64,000 nt of DNA from positions 274,348 through 338,347 of the forward strand of contig JAFDVW010000019.1 of assembly GCA_018268755.1 (NCBI GenBank), in the 5' to 3' direction. A model generated the notes under the pieces. That model was given only the letters and a program-made list of their open reading frames with translations, had not been told where the DNA came from and searched no databases. Shown piece by piece: positions 59,951 through 64,000 of this stretch (positions are counted from its first letter, which is position 1; the number at the start of each line of letters is the position of its first letter). Origin of the DNA: Acidobacteriota bacterium (GTDB lineage: Bacteria; Acidobacteriota; Terriglobia; Terriglobales; Acidobacteriaceae). Both the position numbers and the translations under genes were made by a program.

Positions 59951-61885
59951 ATGATGGCGGGAGAGTTGGTACCCAACTCGGAAGCTCAGTACGGAGCGCC
60001 CGGCCGGGCGTCCGCGCCTCTCTACGTGGCGCGGGTGTTCCTGATTGCGGTCGCCTACCTGATCGTGGGGAAAATAGGCCTGGCTGTTCCCTTCACCAGC
60101 GGGAATGTCTCGCCGATTTGGCCCGCCGCGGGGCTCGGGGTCGGGGTGGTCGTGCTCTGGGGTCAGCCTGCGGGAGTCGGGGTCCTGCTGGGAGCATTCC
60201 TGATCAATTTCCTGAACGGCATGCCCTGGCCGGTGGCATTGGGCATAGCACTGGGCAACACCGGTTCGGCACTTCTGGGCGCGTTGCTGTGGCGGTCGGC
60301 CAGCCAGGGCAAATTCCTGCAGACGCCGGTACGCGGTGTGCTGGCACTCTTCTTTGCCGCCGCCGTGGGCCCCTTATTATCGGCCACGGTGGGGGCGAGC
60401 AGCCTTTATTTCGGCCACATCGCGGCTTGGCATGGATTTCGTTCTGCCTGGCAGGTGTGGTGGGCGGGCGACGCTGTCGGCATCCTGCTGGGGGCACCGT
60501 GTTTAGTTTTGCGGGGTCATCTCAAGCACATTCGAAACCGGGCTCTGGAGTACATCAGCCTGCTGCTGGCGCTGGTTGTGGCTGTGAGCTTGATTTTCCA
60601 CGGCGGGTTCGGCATCCACGATGACGTCCTGGCCTTTGTCGCGTTTCCCTTTCTGATTTGGGCGGCCATTCGCTTTCGCATCATGGGGGCCGTCTGCGCG
60701 TCGCTTCTGGTAGGCGGCATCGCCACCTGGTCGACCGCGCGCGGCCAAGGACCATTCGTCGAAGGCAACCCGGTGCACGACGTGGTTCTGTTGCAGGTAT
60801 TCGTGGTCCTGGTGGCCGCCACCACGATCCTGCTGGCGGCGGTGACCGAGGAAAGAGAACAAATCCGGGAGCGCCTGGCGGACCACGCGCAGCTATTGGA
60901 CCTGGCCAGCGACGCCATTCTGGTGCGCGGATTGGATGACACCATTTCCTATTGGAACCACGGCGCCGAGCGGCTCTACGGCTGGACCAGGAACGAGGTC
61001 CTGCACAAACCGGTGCAAGAGCTGCTGGGAACGCAGTATCCGCAATCGATTGCCGAGATCAAAGCTACGGTGTTGAGCAACCAGGACTGGAACGGCGAGC
61101 TTACCCACACTACCCGCGATGGGCGGCACATCAGCGTGGCCAGCCGCTGGTCTCTGTGGAGCGGCCAGGATGGGAAGCCCAAGGGATTCCTGCAGCTGAA
61201 TTCCGATATCACCGCACAACGGCGGACGGAACAGCAGTTGCGCGAGTTGACGGGACGGCTGTTGAAAGCTCAGGACGACGAACGACGGCGCATTGCGCGG
61301 GAATTGCACGACAGCGCAGGCCAGCTGCTGGCCGCGCTCAGCATGAATCTGGCCAGCCTGCAGCCTTTTCTGCCCCCCGGGCAAGCGGCCGACATATGCC
61401 AGGAGAGCGAGGGCCTGGTGCAGCAGTTAATGCGGGAGCTGCGCACACTCTCCCATCTCCTGCATCCGCCACTCCTCGACGAGGTGGGGCTCGCTTCCGC
61501 GGTGCAGTGGTTTGTGGAAGGCTTTGGGGAACGATCCCATATCCAGGTTGCGCTCGACCTTCCCGAGGAGCTGGAGCGCTTGCCCGCGGAGATCGAGACC
61601 GCCATTTTCCGCCTGATTCAAGAGGCCCTGACGAATATTCACCGGCATTCGGAGAGTCCCACGGCTACCGTGCGGATCGTCCGTAGCCCAGAGACCGTGC
61701 GAGTGGAAATAGCCGATGCGGGCAAGGGGTTCGCCCCGGAGTTATTGTCCACCAACCGGCTGAAGGCAGGGGTGGGAATCCAGGGCATGCGAGAGCGGAT
61801 ACGGCAATTGGGTGGGCAGTTTGAAGTTACGTCGGGAAACGCCGGAACTTTAATCGCCGCCAGCCTTCCCCTTTCTACGCAATAG
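59951..61885 (+). CDS. MASE1-PAS-HisKA_3 sensor histidine kinase
   Basis: 644 residues. Eight membrane segments (about 20-310) form a MASE1 sensor (VGKIGLAVPFTSGNVSPIWP and AAGLGVGVVVLWG). A PAS domain follows (about 330-430; DLASDAILVRGLDDTISYWN, GAERLYGWTRNEVLHKPVQE), then HisKA_3 with RRIARELHDSAGQLLAALSM and HATPase_c with EALTNIHRHSES, IADAGKGF and GVGIQGMRERI. It is of the NarX/DesK class, so it should phosphorylate NarL-type regulators; those at 17206 and 47858 are candidates. The ATG at 59951 is chosen because the sensor starts there. Confidence 0.9.
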   Translation: MMAGELVPNSEAQYGAPGRASAPLYVARVFLIAVAYLIVGKIGLAVPFTSGNVSPIWPAAGLGVGVVVLWGQPAGVGVLLGAFLINFLNGMPWPVALGIALGNTGSALLGALLWRSASQGKFLQTPVRGVLALFFAAAVGPLLSATVGASSLYFGHIAAWHGFRSAWQVWWAGDAVGILLGAPCLVLRGHLKHIRNRALEYISLLLALVVAVSLIFHGGFGIHDDVLAFVAFPFLIWAAIRFRIMGAVCASLLVGGIATWSTARGQGPFVEGNPVHDVVLLQVFVVLVAATTILLAAVTEEREQIRERLADHAQLLDLASDAILVRGLDDTISYWNHGAERLYGWTRNEVLHKPVQELLGTQYPQSIAEIKATVLSNQDWNGELTHTTRDGRHISVASRWSLWSGQDGKPKGFLQLNSDITAQRRTEQQLRELTGRLLKAQDDERRRIARELHDSAGQLLAALSMNLASLQPFLPPGQAADICQESEGLVQQLMRELRTLSHLLHPPLLDEVGLASAVQWFVEGFGERSHIQVALDLPEELERLPAEIETAIFRLIQEALTNIHRHSESPTATVRIVRSPETVRVEIADAGKGFAPELLSTNRLKAGVGIQGMRERIRQLGGQFEVTSGNAGTLIAASLPLSTQ

Positions 61886-62035
61886 AGCCGAGCCCGGGTT
61901 GCGATGGAAAAAGCACAAGCGGCGCCCCCCTTTGCTCTCCGACGAGGATACGAGGCTCGAAGACTGGAATTCAGGAGACAGGGGAAAATTTTAAGTGGAC
62001 TTCGTACAGAACTGCTATCGGTGGTAGTTGAAAGT
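61886..62035. other. chromosomal gap before the attachment remnant
   Basis: About 150 bases between the MASE1 kinase and the tRNA-Glu fragment. No gene, terminator or repeat is recognised. Confidence 0.35.
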
Positions 62036-62081
62036 TGGCGTCCCCGACGGGATTTGAACCCGTGTTACCGCCGTGAAAGGG
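62036..62081 (-). other. 3' half of tRNA-Glu(TTC), attachment-site remnant
   Basis: On the minus strand the sequence ends CGGGGACG CCA, with a perfect T arm ACGGG TTCAAAT CCCGT, variable loop, anticodon 3' stem GGCGG and loop CTTTCAC with anticodon TTC at 62075-62077. It agrees closely with the 3' half of bacterial tRNA-Glu. At 62082 the match breaks: the 5' stem would have to be CCGCC but reads CGCCC, and no D arm or acceptor 5' strand follows. The CCA end points left, so by the usual geometry chromosome lies to the left and integrated DNA to the right, with the intact tRNA-Glu expected further right. Confidence 0.75.
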
Positions 62082-62109
62082 GCGCTACAACTCGTAACTG
62101 ATTGAAACT

Positions 62110-62240
62110 GGACGGCACCGACAGCCCATTTTGGAGCCGTAAGGAACACTTTGGAACGTTATTGGACCCTATCGGACCCTGATTTATGTCACCACCTTCG
62201 TGCGGCGGGAATGCTATTGATTGACCCCGACTAGACCCCA
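62110..62240. repeat. helically phased GGANC array beside the att remnant
   Basis: Between 62133 and 62176 the motif GGA(N)C occurs five times with GGA at 62133, 62143, 62153, 62164 and 62174, a spacing of 10-11 bases or one helical turn. TTGGACCCT and TCGGACCCT are the last two. A further GACCCC pair at 62223 and 62234 is 11 bases apart. The array lies directly inside the tRNA-Glu fragment, as arm-type integrase or excisionase sites do. No protein is coded here. Confidence 0.55.
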
Positions 62241-62287
62241 ATTATGTTCTCGCTCTCCGTGCGGGAGCACTCATACGGGTTTGAATT

Positions 62288-63958
62288 TCAGTCAGTTTGC
62301 AGGGGAGTTGCTTCAGCGAGAGCCGTGGGTAAAACCTTTATTCGCTGCTGGGGCACCTCAGCGCCCCATCCATCCATAGCGCGACGATCGAAATATGATG
62401 TGATCAATCGCCCATCAGCTCCGAGTTCGCAGAGTTTTGGCTCGTCTTCAATCCTGAGAATTAACGGCACCATTTCGACCGTAAAACCGCCGGGAGTGCC
62501 CTTAGGTTTATAGTTGATTGGGAAGGCTTGGCGCGTCTCACTAATAAGGCCCAGGAGCAATCTGTCATACGTGTACTGTTTGTGATTGTGCTCCCCCCAT
62601 TTGATCATTTCGTCTATTTGGGCGTGATCGAACTGCCGAAGATCGGCAATTAGGTAGTCTGCCATCGTAAATCGATGACCGACGTCCTGTCCCAGGAATC
62701 TCAACCAATGATAATCACGCGGTTGTTCCAATATGTCAGCGAGGGTTAGCTCATAATAGTGGGACTCCACTAGCCAATTCTTAAAGAGCAGGTCGACGAT
62801 GTCCTGCTTTTGAAGCCTTGCGCTGATTTTTCGAAACGGCTCAATGGCTAATGCGTCAACCTTTTGAGTATAGGGCACCTCCATGCTCCAAGAGCTTTCG
62901 TGAAAGCGAATTCGTTCTAAATCGACAAGCTGCCAATAGCAAGTACCGCCTGTAAGGTCACAGAGCATCACGATGACGGGAATCGAGTAGTTGAGCCAGT
63001 AGCGCAGATGAGACATAGAGCCTCGATAGACAAAGCCACTTTTTGTGCGTTCCCGAAGATAACTTGGCCCAGCCTTGATCTGCACCGCAATAATTCTTCC
63101 GTGGCTTTTTCCTTCTTGCCGGATTTCGATTTCGCCGTCAATGCCTATATCTGATATCGGTTTTGAGCGAAATATATAGCTAAGGTCATTGGTAATCTTT
63201 AAACCCACTAAATGGACGCCTGCATTGGCAGTAATATCTGCATCAGTCGCATTGGGCCAAAAGGACCGACCGGCACTGTTCTCGGTCAGTGATTGGCTAT
63301 CCGTGCGCCTCGACGTTGTCGAGAAATCGGGTTTGGCCCTAACAATGCCTCTTTTCAATTCTTCCGGTGAAGGGGAGCCTGCGTTAATCGGACGGATCGG
63401 CTCATCCAGAAGAATGAAATCGGGAATGTCTGGTACGGGCACAGATTTCAGACATTCGGAGTTAGGTGAAGCGAGTTCTTGCCTCAACTCCATCAGTAAT
63501 CTGCCAAGCACATTCATGCCTATCAATTTGCCGTCTTCTGATCGTTTAGCACCCCAAAAATCGTCCTTTCGTGATTCCTCGACAATTGGTTTGTCGCCGG
63601 TAGAGCGCAGAATCTCTCCGAATCGCTGCCAGTTCTGAGCGAGTTTCACACGCAAACACCACTTCATGAGTTTCACTTTTATTACATCCCAATCTGGTCG
63701 CGTGTGCTCTCGTCGGTATTTCTTGCTCTTCATTTTCGCCGTCATCGCACTTCGTTCGGCTAAAACGATCTTCTGAATTTCAGGATTACGAGGAAACCGG
63801 CAAGCTTGATAAAGTGCCTCCGAAGACCAAATTGTCGTGTCATTTACAAACAGCGGAAAGCCTCCGGCCATGTTTGACAGTCCTCCGTGCTTCTCCGTTG
63901 TTACACGGAAGACGGCGCATTCCTGAGGCAAGTACGTTCGTTGTTGGCCGCTGTGCAT
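62288..63958 (-). CDS. NADAR-DUF4365 fusion protein, candidate defence effector
   Basis: 556 residues. The N-terminal part (about 15-165) matches the NADAR/YbiA-like domain: GLSNMAGGFPLFV, IWSSEALYQACRFP, TGDKPIVEESRKDDFWG and GMNVLGRLLMELRQE. NADAR domains hydrolyse ADP-ribose N-glycosidic links; some reverse guanine ADP-ribosylation in DarT-type toxin systems. After a Pro/Ser-rich linker (about 170-240), residues about 245-400 match DUF4365, with ISDIGIDGEIEIR and IIAVQIKAG carrying a PD-(D/E)XK-like D...E-x-(Q)IK pattern. The C-terminal 150 residues are helical and unassigned. Codon use is visibly more AT-rich than elsewhere in the window. The ATG at 63958 has no clear ribosome site. It sits inside the att-bordered segment. 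Confidence 0.78.
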   Translation of the reverse strand: MHSGQQRTYLPQECAVFRVTTEKHGGLSNMAGGFPLFVNDTTIWSSEALYQACRFPRNPEIQKIVLAERSAMTAKMKSKKYRREHTRPDWDVIKVKLMKWCLRVKLAQNWQRFGEILRSTGDKPIVEESRKDDFWGAKRSEDGKLIGMNVLGRLLMELRQELASPNSECLKSVPVPDIPDFILLDEPIRPINAGSPSPEELKRGIVRAKPDFSTTSRRTDSQSLTENSAGRSFWPNATDADITANAGVHLVGLKITNDLSYIFRSKPISDIGIDGEIEIRQEGKSHGRIIAVQIKAGPSYLRERTKSGFVYRGSMSHLRYWLNYSIPVIVMLCDLTGGTCYWQLVDLERIRFHESSWSMEVPYTQKVDALAIEPFRKISARLQKQDIVDLLFKNWLVESHYYELTLADILEQPRDYHWLRFLGQDVGHRFTMADYLIADLRQFDHAQIDEMIKWGEHNHKQYTYDRLLLGLISETRQAFPINYKPKGTPGGFTVEMVPLILRIEDEPKLCELGADGRLITSYFDRRAMDGWGAEVPQQRIKVLPTALAEATPLQTD

Positions 63959-64000
63959 CAATTTGTTTTACGCTCAAAAAGCGGAAACCAGGGGTCTCCG

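Noticed and set aside
1-64000. CRISPR array, insertion sequence or rRNA operon
   Set aside because: No regularly spaced identical repeats, no transposase motifs with terminal inverted repeats, and no rRNA-like sequence were seen anywhere in the window.

Overview
The window looks like chromosomal DNA of an Acidobacteriota member (probably class Terriglobia). The reasons are a high-GC background, many secreted proteins and small proteins of types common in that phylum (DUF2934, DUF3175, DUF6496, DUF892 types), a TonB-dependent receptor with an N-terminal carboxypeptidase-regulatory-like domain, and abundant NarL-type and HisKA_3 signalling. This is inference from protein character; no rRNA or complete tRNA gene is present.

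Layout. (1) 1-1520: the end of a RhaT-family sugar symporter, a second RhaT copy that has lost its N-terminal half, and a 3' fragment of a tRNA-Phe-like gene. (2) 1640-12920, all minus strand: a carbohydrate catabolic locus with a HutC-type GntR regulator, a creatininase-family amidohydrolase, a KDPG-type aldolase, an NPCBM glycosidase, a truncated DUF2961/GH172-like gene, a HEAT-repeat protein, a GH63-like and a GH101-like hydrolase. A perfect 9-2-9 palindrome lies upstream of the GH63 gene, and the same 9-base half overlaps the start codon of the regulator. A decayed alpha/beta-hydrolase gene lies inside the locus. (3) 13265-17860: small envelope and stress proteins (beta-barrel OMP, two related secreted proteins, a DUF892 YciE/YciF protein, DUF2934) and a NarL-type response regulator. 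(4) 18297-41172: a large exopolysaccharide-type region. It holds a degenerate nucleotidyltransferase with hexapeptide repeats, a STAS protein, a thymidylate-kinase-like protein, a GT4 glycosyltransferase, two GH71/GH99-like proteins, a phosphoesterase, TPR proteins, a Wzx-like flippase fused to a ParB-like domain, a 1382-residue TPR/beta-barrel exporter, and a tightly overlapping six-gene operon that begins with a large GT-C-like membrane protein. CCCTnnAGGG-type palindromes recur in its promoter gaps. (5) 41245-49036: secreted lectin-like and beta-propeller proteins, a flavin amine oxidase, a multicopper oxidase, a second NarL-type regulator and small basic proteins. (6) 49378-61885: a giant hybrid kinase with two different histidine-kinase modules, a TonB-dependent receptor divergent from an ECF sigma/anti-sigma pair, and a MASE1 histidine kinase. 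(7) 62036-64000: a 3' fragment of tRNA-Glu, a helically phased GGANC repeat array, and a NADAR-DUF4365 fusion protein. This has the form of the end of an integrated element carrying a candidate defence gene.

Working model. The core at 1520-62036 is chromosomal and is bracketed by two tRNA-derived attachment remnants whose polarity places foreign DNA outward on both sides. Within the core, two NarL-type regulators and two HisKA_3 kinases probably form phosphorelays. The CCCTnnAGGG sites may be the DNA targets through which one of them controls surface polysaccharide genes. The most novel-looking items are the NADAR-DUF4365 protein with its att-like border, the double-kinase polypeptide, the flippase-ParB fusion, and the exopolysaccharide locus, which shows no recognisable priming transferase in the window.
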